From the NCBI RefSeq assembly GCF_000166395.1, contig NC_014655.1, forward strand, positions 2,108,001 through 2,172,000: DNA of 64,000 bases, given 5' to 3'. Below, one piece after another: positions 44,392 through 52,716 of this stretch (the first letter of the stretch is position 1; the number at the start of each line of letters is the position of its first letter). A program made the translations under genes and the position numbers. Under the pieces are notes generated by a model. That model was given only the letters and a program-made list of their open reading frames with translations, was not told the DNA's origin and did not search any database. Source of the stretch: Leadbetterella byssophila DSM 17132. GTDB lineage: Bacteria; Bacteroidota; Bacteroidia; Cytophagales; Spirosomataceae.

Positions 44392-45708
44392 TTATCTGAA
44401 CATCCTAGCCTTTCCTCCTGGGGTCATGGCATTGAACTTCTTCATCATCTTTTTCATTTGCTCGAATTGCTTCAGTAAGTTATTCACTTCCTGAATTGAT
44501 CTACCTGCACCCGTTGCAATTCTTTTTCTACGACTACCATCAATGATATCCGGTTGAGATCTTTCTTTTGGCGTCATACTCTTGATGATAGACTCTATAG
44601 GTTTGAAGGAATCATTGCTGATATCTACGTCTTTAATAGCCGCCCCCATACCCGGAATCATACCCATGACATCTTTCAGGTTACCCATTTTTTTGATCTG
44701 CTCCAATTGGCCCAGGAAGTCATTCAAGTCGAAGTTGTTTTCACGCATCTTCTTGTTCAACTTCCTTGCTTCGTCTTCATCAAAGGCCTGTTGGGCACGC
44801 TCCACTAGGGATATAACGTCACCCATACCTAGAATACGGGAAGCCATCCTGTCCGGGTGGAAGATATCCAAATCCTCCATCTTTTCACCGGTACTCATAA
44901 ACTTCACCGGCTTATCTACTACTGCACGGATAGAGAGCGCCGCACCACCTCTGGAGTCACCGTCTAACTTAGTGAGGACCACACCATCAAAGTCCAGTCG
45001 ATCATTAAATGCTTTAGCCGTATTCACTGCATCCTGACCAGTCATGGAATCCACAACAAATAGGATTTCTGAAGGAGAGATGGCTTTCTTGATGTTTTCC
45101 ACCTCCGTCATCATGACTTCATCTACAGCAAGACGACCAGCAGTATCGACAATCACTATACTCTTACCTTTGCTTTTCGCTTCAGCAACAGCATTACGAG
45201 CTATGTTAACGGCATCTTTGTTTTCAGGTTCTGCGTAAACGTCTACGCCTATCTGCTCTCCTAAAACTTGCAACTGCGTAATGGCGGCCGGACGATAAAC
45301 GTCAGCAGCTACCAGCATTACCTGCTTACCTTGCTTCTTAAGGTAGTTAGCAAACTTACCTGAGAAAGTAGTTTTACCCGAACCTTGAAGACCAGCAATA
45401 AGTACTACAGCCGGAGAACCTTTAAGATTGACGGTCTCAGCCTTACCTCCCATGAGGGCAGTAAGTTCTTCCTGAACGATTTTTACGAACAATTGGCCAG
45501 GTTCTACCGCGATCATTACTTTACGATCGATGGCCTCTTGTTTTACTTTATCTGTAACTTCTTTGGCAACTTTATAGTTAACGTCTGCGTCCATCAAAGC
45601 ACGACGAATCTCCTTCACCGTACTGGCGATGTTGATATCAGTAATCTTACCTTTACCCTTTAGGGTTTTAAACGCTCCGTTAAGTTTGTCCTGAAGACTT
45701 TGAAACAT
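44392..45708 (-). CDS. ffh: Signal recognition particle protein Ffh
   Basis: GTPase of the signal recognition particle, which targets membrane proteins to SecYEG with 4.5S RNA and FtsY. 438 residues. N domain, then G domain with GLQGSGKTTFSGKFA, DVYRPAAITQL, DTAGR and TKLDGDSRGG; the M domain includes GMGDVISLVERAQ, SMTPKERSQPDIIDGSRRKR and the Met-rich tail MKKMMKKFNAM. Its promoter lies at the very edge of the repeat array: a TAAATTTG box at 45741-45734 is 26 bases upstream of the ATG. The 4.5S RNA gene is not seen in the window. Confidence 0.97.
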   Translation of the reverse strand: MFQSLQDKLNGAFKTLKGKGKITDINIASTVKEIRRALMDADVNYKVAKEVTDKVKQEAIDRKVMIAVEPGQLFVKIVQEELTALMGGKAETVNLKGSPAVVLIAGLQGSGKTTFSGKFANYLKKQGKQVMLVAADVYRPAAITQLQVLGEQIGVDVYAEPENKDAVNIARNAVAEAKSKGKSIVIVDTAGRLAVDEVMMTEVENIKKAISPSEILFVVDSMTGQDAVNTAKAFNDRLDFDGVVLTKLDGDSRGGAALSIRAVVDKPVKFMSTGEKMEDLDIFHPDRMASRILGMGDVISLVERAQQAFDEDEARKLNKKMRENNFDLNDFLGQLEQIKKMGNLKDVMGMIPGMGAAIKDVDISNDSFKPIESIIKSMTPKERSQPDIIDGSRRKRIATGAGRSIQEVNNLLKQFEQMKKMMKKFNAMTPGGKARMFR

Positions 45709-45733
45709 ATGCTATTCTGTAGAAAATGAACTG

Positions 45734-45741
45734 CAAATTTA
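45734..45741 (-). promoter_or_regulatory. Candidate -7 box TAAATTTG for ffh
   Basis: TAnnTTTG match on the minus strand between the ffh ATG and the first unit of repeat array 1. A -33 box is not clear. The array is thus immediately upstream of an essential gene's promoter. Confidence 0.5.
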
Positions 45742-45750
45742 GGAAAAAAA

Positions 45751-46760
45751 CATGAATATTCTTTCTCTACTTTTTTGGCGCAAGGGTCCAGCCGTTAGGC
45801 AAGTAACCAAAAAACATGAATTTTATGATGTCCTCTTTCGCTTCGCTCAAACGGACCATAAAATTCGGTCAAAGGAACATTAGTATTTATTCTTTCGACA
45901 CTATTAAATATTAGTTAATCGCGAGGCGTCTATTAGGATAAAACTGGACTTTAATTATAAGAAGCGCCCCTTAAGCTAAAAGACATGAATTTTAATTCTC
46001 TACTTTTTTTGGCGCAAGGGGCCGTCCTTACGGAAAGTAACCAAAAAACATGAATTTTCTTCTTGTTACTTTTTTGGAGCAAGGGTCCGTCCTTACGGAA
46101 AGTAACCAAAAAACATGAATTTTATGATGTCCTCTTTCGCTTCGCTCAAACGGACCATAAAATTCGGTCAAAGGAACATTAGTATTTATTCTTTCGACAC
46201 TATTAAATATTAGTTAATCGAGAGGCGTCTATTAGGATAAAACTGGACTTTAATTATAAGAAGCGCCCCTTAAGCTAAAAGACATGATTCTTCTTGTTAC
46301 TTTTTTGGAGCAAGGGTCCGTCCTTACGGAAAGTAACCAAAAAACATGAATTTTATGATGTCCTCTTTCGCTTCGCTCAAACGGACCATAAAATTCGGTC
46401 AATGGAACATTAGTATTTATTCTTTCGACACTATTAAATATTAGTTAATCGAGAGGCGTCTATTAGGATAAAACTGGACTTTAATTATAAGAAGCGCCCC
46501 TTAAGCTAAAAGACATGAATTTTAATTCTCTACTTTTTTTGGCGCAAAGGGTCCGACAGTTCGGATAGTAGCAAAAAAACCATGAATATTCTTCTTGTTA
46601 CTTTTTTGGAGCAAGGGTCCGACCGTTCGGAAAGTAACCAAAAAACATGAATTTTATGATGTCCTCTTTCGCTACGCTCAAACGGACCATAAAATTCGGT
46701 CAAAGGAACATTAGTATTTATTCTTCCGATACCCAAATAGCTCATTAAGCTAAAAAGCAT
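45751..46760 (-). repeat. Repeat array 1: modular tandem repeats with hairpins
   Basis: Four imperfect copies of a unit containing a long hairpin (GAATTTTATG...CATAAAATTC), a short hairpin (TCCGT-N4-ACGGA type), an AT-rich spacer with ATTAGTATTTATTCTTTCGA, and GAGGCGTCTATTAGGATAAA...AAGCGCCCCTTAAGC. Distances between copies are about 299, 231 and 299 bases, the difference being one short-hairpin submodule. The minus strand here equals the plus strand of array 2. Units end about 30 bases before the 3' boundary of the group II intron. Short frames across the array are translations of the hairpins and are not genes. Confidence 0.88.
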
Positions 46761-46787
46761 CGAATCCTAAGATAACCTCAAAAAACA

Positions 46788-48726
46788 ATCGAGTAGGAAG
46801 ATAGGGATTATTTCCCTATCTGTCCTCTCACACCACCCGGCATACGGATCCGTACCAAGGCGGTTTGTTAGAATAACGTCGTTTGATGCGTTGTTCTCCA
46901 GTAATAGTAGTCTGCAAATCCTTCGTAACCTAATTTAGTAAAGTATGAGTTTGTTAGCGTTGTTTGAACGATAGGGCTTGTCCCTGTCCGAGTATAGGAT
47001 TTACGGGTGTTCGCATGTTGGTAGGCAAGCCAGCGTTTGGCTCCCAGTTTCATTAAGTTCCGAATTCGATTACCTGCGGTCTTCCATTGCTTCCAAAGCA
47101 GAACACGCAAGCGTCTTCGCACTAGTTCATCTAGTGTTACCATCACCTTCTTATTCGTTGCTATACGAAAGTAATCCACCCAGCCGTGAATAATTTGCCG
47201 TAGTTTAGTCAGTCGCTCATGCATAGGAGTAGCTGTATTACGTCGAGTATTTTGACGTAACTTCTCTCGGATTCGTTCGATACTCTTTGCAGAGATACGA
47301 ATCTGCCAATCTCCTTGAGTTTTGAAGAAACTAAAGCCGAGTAAACTACTTTGGGAAGGTTTGCTTACCTTACTCTTTTCACGGTTCACTTTCAGTTTTA
47401 GTGTAGATTCGATGTAACTGGTGATGTTGCGCATAATACGAGTGGCGGATTTATTGCTCTTCGCGTAGATACTACAGTCATCCGCATAACGTACAAATCG
47501 ATGTCCACGGGAGCTGAGTTCCGTATCCAGTTCGTTCAGGATGATGTTTGACAAAAGTGGACTTAAAGGACTGCCCTGTGGTGTGCCCTTGGTTCGCTTT
47601 TGTTCAAGACCATGATCCATAATCCCACAACGAAGGTATTTCCCGATCAGCGCTAGGACTCGACGATCCGTAATCTTCTTGCTCAAAAGATGCATCAGTA
47701 TGTCGTGGTTCACTTGATCGAAGAATTGTTCCAAATCAAGTTCAACGACCCACGTGTAGCCCAAGTTCAGATACTCTTGCGCTTTAATGACGGCCTGATG
47801 AGCATTACGATTCGGACGGAAGCCGTAGCTGTTATCGTGAAAATCACCCTCATACTTTAACCCAAGCCATTGGGAAATGCTTTGCTGAATAACACGGTCG
47901 ATGACCGTTGGGATACCCAGCATACGCTTGCCCCCACTTGCTTTGGGAATCTCTACTTTCCGAACAGCTTGTGGGCGGTAAGTGCCAGAGAGAATATCCG
48001 AGCGCAGGGATTGCCAGTGCGTGTTAAGGTAGTCACGAAGATTATCGATCTGCATACCATCAACTCCGCTAGCACCTCCATTAGAGATGACACGATCAAC
48101 TGCGTGTTTGACATTTCGGATGTGTAATATCTCTTCCAACATAGTATTACTAAAAAAAACCTCAGGCATTGTGTTCACTTCGTTGCACGACTCAGCTAAG
48201 CTCCTCTTGCATTTTACTATCAGTTTCCGACCTACCCTCATGCAAGCAGTTCTCTTATGTGGTTCGGCTTTTAACACTTCGTCATAAACTTCATGGTTCC
48301 TTTGCCATTCTAACATTCAGACCTTCCCCTGTATAAAGTAGAGAAACAGGGTACTATGTCTTCTGCTGACTTCTGACTAAAGCATACTAGCATTATTATT
48401 CTGCTATATGTTTCTTCGCGGGCATTCGCGTATACCTTTGACAGAGTTTAGTCAGATCTCCCCAGGTAAGAACAATAACTTTCACCTCATATATCCGCTA
48501 CATTTACCATAGTGTTTCCGTACAGTTTAGGGCTTTGGCTTGTTTTGCAGCCTCACCCAACACTTGCGGCCTTGTATGTAGTTTCTGTTCGTCGGATCGA
48601 GGTTTTGCCTCAGACTTCCTTCAGATTCCACCTCACGGTGGACACCCTTGTCATAAGCTAACACTTCCCACTGTAAAGGCGTGTTCGGGACTTACACCCT
48701 AGAGTTATTGCACATGCTGGGCACAC
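46788..48726 (-). mobile_element. Group IIC intron, apparently complete
   Basis: Self-splicing retroelement. The 5' end GTGTGCCCAGC at 48726 follows directly on the T-run of a terminator; the 3' end is CCTACTCGAT at 46788. From memory of the Oceanobacillus iheyensis group IIC intron, the 5' domain (AGGGTGTAAGTCCCGAAC), the GGAATCTGAAGGAAG segment, the stretch AGAAGTCAGCAGAAG with CATAGTACCCTGT, domain V at about 46831-46864 with CCGCC...GGTGGTGTGAGAGG, and domain VI (AGATAGGGA...TCCCTATCT) all match in order. Length 1939. It encodes its own reverse transcriptase. Insertion after a rho-independent terminator is the hallmark of class C introns. Confidence 0.93.
46868..48316 (-). CDS. ltrA: Group II intron-encoded reverse transcriptase/maturase
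   Basis: Intron protein that helps splicing and copies the intron into new sites. RT motifs: GGASGVDGMQ (RT-0/1), IPKASGGKRMLGIPTVIDRV, NSYGFRPNRNAHQA, ELDLEQFFDQVNHDIL, GTPQGSPLSPLLSNIILNEL and the catalytic FVRYADDCSIYA with YADD at residues 277-280. The maturase (GIIM) part follows with IIHGWVDYFRIA and RRRLRVLLWKQWK. No HNH endonuclease domain, as expected for class C. The first ~49 residues are translated from the intron RNA core; the likely true start is the Met at residue 50 or 60. The stop lies just before domain V. Confidence 0.94.
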   Translation of the reverse strand: MLEWQRNHEVYDEVLKAEPHKRTACMRVGRKLIVKCKRSLAESCNEVNTMPEVFFSNTMLEEILHIRNVKHAVDRVISNGGASGVDGMQIDNLRDYLNTHWQSLRSDILSGTYRPQAVRKVEIPKASGGKRMLGIPTVIDRVIQQSISQWLGLKYEGDFHDNSYGFRPNRNAHQAVIKAQEYLNLGYTWVVELDLEQFFDQVNHDILMHLLSKKITDRRVLALIGKYLRCGIMDHGLEQKRTKGTPQGSPLSPLLSNIILNELDTELSSRGHRFVRYADDCSIYAKSNKSATRIMRNITSYIESTLKLKVNREKSKVSKPSQSSLLGFSFFKTQGDWQIRISAKSIERIREKLRQNTRRNTATPMHERLTKLRQIIHGWVDYFRIATNKKVMVTLDELVRRRLRVLLWKQWKTAGNRIRNLMKLGAKRWLAYQHANTRKSYTRTGTSPIVQTTLTNSYFTKLGYEGFADYYYWRTTHQTTLF

Positions 48727-48732
48727 AAAAAA

Positions 48733-48758
48733 AAGGTCAGAACTTCCGTCCTGACCTT
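48733..48758 (-). terminator. Terminator used as the intron target
   Basis: Stem AAGGTCAG/CTGACCTT with a 10-base loop and a run of eight T on the minus strand, ending at 48727; the intron begins at the next base. It terminates the secreted-protein gene at 48780. Confidence 0.92.
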
Positions 48759-48779
48759 CTCACCCATAAGGGTATTTTC

Positions 48780-49130
48780 TTAGTTCACTGATGCTACTCT
48801 GTTAACTGTAGTGTTAATTTTAACTTCTTTTGACACTACTTTTCCGTCCACTTTTACTTCAAATGCATACTCTCCATCAGGAAAACCAGCTAGATTATAT
48901 ACTTTAGAGAAAACTGTACTCTCACCCACATATTCTTTATAAAGAACTTCACCAACGTTGTTCTTAATCATCACAGTAGCTTTCTCTGTAAGTTCAGGAA
49001 TCACTACTTTGAACTTCAAACCGTCCAACACTTTAACTTCCACTTTCTTAGCTACTGATGGTAAAGTATCGTTAGCAAAAGAAGTACTCACCCCTAATAA
49101 AAGCACCAATGCGATCGCAAGCTTTTTCAT
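48780..49130 (-). CDS. Small secreted beta-rich protein
   Basis: A 116-residue exported protein. Start at the ATG at 49130 (MKKLAIALVLLLGVSTSFAN) gives a signal peptide cleaved after SFA. The mature part is a single beta-sandwich-like domain: FKVVIPELTEKATVMIKNNV, GEVLYKEYVGESTVFSKVYN, LAGFPDGEYAFEVKVDGKVV. This pattern is like DUF3244 and Secretion-system C-terminal sorting-like beta folds of Bacteroidota; full assignment is not possible. A strong promoter lies 50 bases upstream and a terminator downstream, so it is a well expressed single gene. The group IIC intron sits behind its terminator. Confidence 0.8.
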   Translation of the reverse strand: MKKLAIALVLLLGVSTSFANDTLPSVAKKVEVKVLDGLKFKVVIPELTEKATVMIKNNVGEVLYKEYVGESTVFSKVYNLAGFPDGEYAFEVKVDGKVVSKEVKINTTVNRVASVN

Positions 49131-49180
49131 AACTAATTCTGGTTTTATGATTATTAAAATACTATTTCTAATTGACACTA

Positions 49181-49212
49181 CAAATTTACGCAACTATCTA
49201 ATTACGTGTCAA
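49181..49212 (-). promoter_or_regulatory. Bacteroidota promoter: TTGACA -33 and TAAATTTG -7
   Basis: On the minus strand, TTGACA at 49212-49207 and TAAATTTG at 49188-49181, giving a 21-base gap after TTG. This matches the TTG-N17-23-TAnnTTTG pattern and is the best promoter in the window. It serves the secreted protein gene at 49130. Confidence 0.7.
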
Positions 49213-49407
49213 TTACATTTTAAAAGTTCCTCCCAGGATGCTACGAAAATATTAGAATAATACCATACTTCGCAGAAAAGTACAAGCATTCGTTTAAATT
49301 GTAATAAATATTGATTTTGCAAGCTTAGGACTTAACTAAGAAAATGATAGGATTCTAGGAAGATGCAGAATAAAATTACTTATATGGAGGGATTGGTAGA
49401 ATAAAAA

Positions 49408-49430
49408 AAGCCTGCTTAAACAGCAGGCTT
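49408..49430 (-). terminator. Terminator after the sigma factor operon
   Basis: Stem AAGCCTGCT/AGCAGGCTT with 5-base loop; T-run on the minus strand. The last codons of the small partner gene are inside the stem. Confidence 0.88.
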
Positions 49431-49652
49431 ATAATTTCTTGAATAAGAAAATATACGTTCTAAGGTTTGATCTTGAGGAACTAGACGAATCTGGTCCATT
49501 TCTTCTTTGATCTGCAGGCAATCCAGATAAAAATCTAAATTATCCGTATCACCGGCTATTTGCTCCTCTATCCATTCATTTTCCGAAGGAGAAGTTTCAT
49601 GGTAAACGTAACGTATTATCTCATTCTGAGTCGATGTAAAGGTTTGTATCAT
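49416..49652 (-). CDS. Small partner of ECF sigma factor, possible anti-sigma-like
   Basis: A 78-residue soluble acidic protein: MIQTFTSTQNEIIRYVYHET, then SPSENEWIEEQIAGDTDNLD and a C-terminal part with LERIFSYSRNY. Similar short proteins directly behind an ECF sigma gene are widespread in Bacteroidota, and I recall the pattern N/Q-E-I-I-R-Y-V/I-Y. It overlaps the sigma gene by 32 bases, so translation is coupled. No membrane helix and no zinc motif, unlike usual anti-sigma factors. A regulator of the sigma factor is the simplest idea, but it is not shown. Confidence 0.75.
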   Translation of the reverse strand: MIQTFTSTQNEIIRYVYHETSPSENEWIEEQIAGDTDNLDFYLDCLQIKEEMDQIRLVPQDQTLERIFSYSRNYKPAV

Positions 49653-50226
49653 AGGCGTATTTCGTTTTACTCATCAATTTTCGCAGATTGATAAGAGCGT
49701 AACGCATACGTCCTAATGCAGTATTGATACTTACTCCCGTAGCTTCAGCAATCTCCTGAAAGCTCAGGTCCTCGTAGTGACGCATCACCAGTACTTCCCT
49801 TTGCTGCTGAGGGAGTTTTTTAATGAGACTTCGTAAATGCTCATGAGACTCCTTCTTGATCTGAGCGGACTCTACAGAATCCTCTGCAAAATTCAGCGAG
49901 TTAAATACACTGCTGCCATCCTCAAACACCACATTCGGATAACGTTTAGCTCTTCGAAAATAGTCAATGGCAAGATTGTGAGCAATTCTTAAAATCCACG
50001 GCAAGAATTTACCTTCTTCGTTATACCTCCCCTCCTTCAGAGTTCGGATAGCCTTTATAAAGGTATCCTGGGTTAAATCTTCAGCTACATAACTGTCCTT
50101 CACCACCAAATAGATGGTTGTATATACCTTAGACTTATAACGATTAACAAGAATTGTGAAAGCATTCTCATCACCTCTTATATAGGCGGATATAAGCTCA
50201 CTTTCGTTAACTTTGTTTTTGTCCAT
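49621..50226 (-). CDS. RNA polymerase ECF sigma factor
   Basis: Sigma-70 family group 4 protein, 201 residues. Region 2: FTILVNRYKSKVYTTIYLVV, SYVAEDLTQDTFIKAIRTL, and LPWILRIAHNLAIDYFRRAK. Region 4: LPQQQREVLVMRHYEDLSFQ, EIAEATGVSINTALGRMRYA and LINLRKL. Regions are complete. It is followed, with overlap, by a small acidic protein. This is a different sigma factor from the one at 61.7 kb. Its target regulon is unknown; in Bacteroidota such factors often respond to stress or envelope signals. Confidence 0.95.
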   Translation of the reverse strand: MDKNKVNESELISAYIRGDENAFTILVNRYKSKVYTTIYLVVKDSYVAEDLTQDTFIKAIRTLKEGRYNEEGKFLPWILRIAHNLAIDYFRRAKRYPNVVFEDGSSVFNSLNFAEDSVESAQIKKESHEHLRSLIKKLPQQQREVLVMRHYEDLSFQEIAEATGVSINTALGRMRYALINLRKLMSKTKYAYDTNLYIDSE

Positions 50227-50452
50227 TATATTTTCACATTAGTTAACGTAGAGCTTTATATCATATTGTATCTTTTAAGTGATGATTATTAGTTAAGCAG
50301 AGGGTACTTCCCTTTTGTTTTGTTCAAAAATCTAAACTATATATGACTTTTGCAAATTTTTGCACAAATATTATAGTCAATATTACGATTTAATATTTTT
50401 TTAAAGACTGGTACGATTTTTGGAATCACGCATAATACAACATTTTGTGCGT

Positions 50453-51367
50453 ATGGTTTTCAGATTACTCGTGATCTTCCTATTCTTCTCTTTTTCTGCC
50501 TTTGGCCAAAGGGACCTGATCATTACCCAAGCAGGGGAACAGATTCGCTGTAAGATTACAGGCGAAACTTCTATGCGCTTTTCTTATTCATATACTAATG
50601 AGAAAGGCAAAACCGTTCACTCCGAAATCTTTAAAACCCTGGTTTCTTCTTACAAATATAATTTCTTTCAAGATGATAAGGCTGCAACCCCTAAAACGTT
50701 AGTCCAAAAGCCGACAAAAACGTATAATTCCCCTTTAAAAGAAAAAACAGAATTCTCCAACTACCTCAAGTATAGAGTAGGTTTCAAAGGTGGACTAAGT
50801 AACTTACTAGATGGCAGCACGGACAAATCAGATTACGGACTTTTCACAGAAAAACTAAAAAGAGGATGGCATTACGGTGCTGACGCTACCATCTTCTTCA
50901 ATGACCACATAGGTTTAGGTGTTCAATACAATAGCTATCAAGCCTCCAATAAAAACAGAAAACTAGATTTCCCTCATCGCCTAAACGGAGGTGAAGTAAG
51001 AAACGGCTCTTTGGAAACCAAAATCAATCACAAATTTGTGGGTCCAATGCTGGTAGGTAGAATCCCTCTGGATTACAAAACCTTTGTCATGGCCTCCGCC
51101 GGACCAGGATATTATTTCTATACCGATAAAGGCCTAGAAAACGAGAAAGCTTACTCCTTCAAAGGAAAAGATTGGGGCGCAGCCGCCTCTCTAGGACTTG
51201 AATTCCTACTTGGCAACAACGATTCAGGACGCGATGTTATGCTAAGTATAGAGTGCGGGTACCAATACGGAAAGGTACTGGTGGAAACTCAGTCTATAGA
51301 TTTAAGCCGACTAGACTTCTCCGTAGGCTTACGCTTCAACCGTTTTCCAAGACACCTTAGACAATAG
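50453..51367 (+). CDS. Outer membrane beta-barrel family protein
   Basis: A 304-residue secreted protein. The ATG at 50453 (MVFRLLVIFLFFSFSAFGQ) begins a signal peptide; the TTG 33 bases upstream is less likely. A short N-terminal domain (RDLIITQAGEQIRCKITGE) is followed by a linker and an outer-membrane-like barrel with YRVGFKGGLSNLL, HYGADATIFFNDHIGLGVQY, FVGPMLVGRIPL and LDFSVGLRFNRF at the end. It resembles the small porin-like domain of PorT/OmpA-like Bacteroidota proteins. It overlaps the convergent rimO gene by 11 bases. Function unknown. Confidence 0.8.
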   Translation: MVFRLLVIFLFFSFSAFGQRDLIITQAGEQIRCKITGETSMRFSYSYTNEKGKTVHSEIFKTLVSSYKYNFFQDDKAATPKTLVQKPTKTYNSPLKEKTEFSNYLKYRVGFKGGLSNLLDGSTDKSDYGLFTEKLKRGWHYGADATIFFNDHIGLGVQYNSYQASNKNRKLDFPHRLNGGEVRNGSLETKINHKFVGPMLVGRIPLDYKTFVMASAGPGYYFYTDKGLENEKAYSFKGKDWGAAASLGLEFLLGNNDSGRDVMLSIECGYQYGKVLVETQSIDLSRLDFSVGLRFNRFPRHLRQ

Positions 51368-52667
51368 GTGTACCGTATAAATCAAATTCAGTAGCTGAAT
51401 CTATACGCACTTGCGTAAAGTCGCCTATGCGTACATAGTGCTCAGCAGGAATAAGCACCTCATTATCCACCTCAGGAGAGTCAAATTCTGTTCTACCTAC
51501 AAAATGCCCACTCTCCTTCTTATCTACAAGGACTTTAAATACTTGTCCCACTTTCGCCTTGTTCCTCTCTTCTGAGATTCCTTGCTGAAGTTCCATGATG
51601 ATGTCTGCCCTCTCCTGTTTTACTTCCGCAGGAACATCGTCTACAAAAGAATAGGAATGGGTTTGCTCCTCATGGGAATATTGGAAAACACCAAGACGAT
51701 CAAACTTCTGGCTCTCCACAAACCTATACATCTCCTCAAACATGTCTTCCGTCTCTCCTGGGTGACCCACTATCAAGGTAGTTCTCAAATGTATACCCGG
51801 AACCTTTTCACGAATGGTTTCTAATAACTTCTCCGTTTTAGGTCGGTCTATACCTCTCCTCATCTTCTTCAACATCTCAGAAGAACCATGCTGCAAAGGC
51901 ATATCCAAATACTTGCATATATTTGTACGTTCAGCCATCACCTCTAGGATATCCATAGGGAAGCCTGCAGGATAAGCATATTGTAGTCTAATCCAATCTA
52001 AACCTTCTACATCTGAAAGTCTGGCCAGTAGCTCAGATAAGTTCCTCTTCTTATATAAATCTAATCCGTAATAGGTAAGATCCTGGGCAATAAGGATCAG
52101 CTCCTTAGTACCTTTGGCTACCATATTCTTGGCACTCAATACCAACTCGTCCATTGGGCGGGAAACATGAGACCCTCTCATCAAAGGGATGGCACAAAAG
52201 CTACAAGGCCTGTCACAACCTTCAGCAATCTTCATGTAGGCATAATGAGAAGGAGTAGTCAGCAAACGCTCTCCTATCAACTCGTGCTTGTAGTCGGCTT
52301 TAAGCGTCTTTAAAAGTCTAGGCAATTCATTTGTACCAAACCAAGAGTCCACTTGTGGTATTTCCACCTCAAGCTCGTCTTTGTATCTGTGCGACAAGCA
52401 ACCGGTCACGTATACCTTCTCCACTATGCCGGACTCCTTTGCGTCCACATAGCGTAAAATGGTATCAATACTTTCCTGCTTGGCATTATCAATAAAACCG
52501 CAGGTATTGATAACCACAATCTGTGAATCATCTTCCGGAGACTCGTGGCTCACATCCATGCCGTTACCGCGTAATTGCGTATAAAGCATCTCGGAGTCCA
52601 CTAAGTTTTTGGAACAACCTAACGTTACTATATTGATTTTTGATTTCCTGTTGCCTTTGGTTTTCAT
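51357..52667 (-). CDS. rimO: Ribosomal protein S12 methylthiotransferase RimO
   Basis: Radical SAM enzyme that adds a methylthio group to an Asp of ribosomal protein S12. The ATG at 52667 (MKTKGNRKSKINIVTLGCSKN) is chosen over the longer frame. N-terminal UPF0004 domain with GCSKNLVDSE and VINTCGFIDNAK (Cys for the first cluster) and VTGCLSHRY; radical SAM core with EGCDRPCSFCAIPLMRG, the CxxxCxxC; and a C-terminal TRAM domain (FKVLVDKKESGHFVGRTEFD). Length 436 is usual. Tail-to-tail with the outer membrane protein gene. Confidence 0.95.
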   Translation of the reverse strand: MKTKGNRKSKINIVTLGCSKNLVDSEMLYTQLRGNGMDVSHESPEDDSQIVVINTCGFIDNAKQESIDTILRYVDAKESGIVEKVYVTGCLSHRYKDELEVEIPQVDSWFGTNELPRLLKTLKADYKHELIGERLLTTPSHYAYMKIAEGCDRPCSFCAIPLMRGSHVSRPMDELVLSAKNMVAKGTKELILIAQDLTYYGLDLYKKRNLSELLARLSDVEGLDWIRLQYAYPAGFPMDILEVMAERTNICKYLDMPLQHGSSEMLKKMRRGIDRPKTEKLLETIREKVPGIHLRTTLIVGHPGETEDMFEEMYRFVESQKFDRLGVFQYSHEEQTHSYSFVDDVPAEVKQERADIIMELQQGISEERNKAKVGQVFKVLVDKKESGHFVGRTEFDSPEVDNEVLIPAEHYVRIGDFTQVRIDSATEFDLYGTPIV

Positions 52668-52716
52668 TACCTGCCCACTTTTGGGGTGCAAAGGTCGTGG
52701 AAATAAAAAAGTTTTC

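Noticed and set aside
44554-45663. Multiple plus-strand frames opposite ffh
   Set aside because: Ffh fully explains the segment; these are shadow frames.
46530-46760. 76-codon open frame in array 1, similar to one at 59856-60062
   Set aside because: Both translate the hairpin repeats, with no start context or domain; the similarity is due to the DNA repeat.
45751-46760. CRISPR array
   Set aside because: Units are 230-300 bases with no short identical repeats and no unique spacers of constant length; no cas genes in the window.
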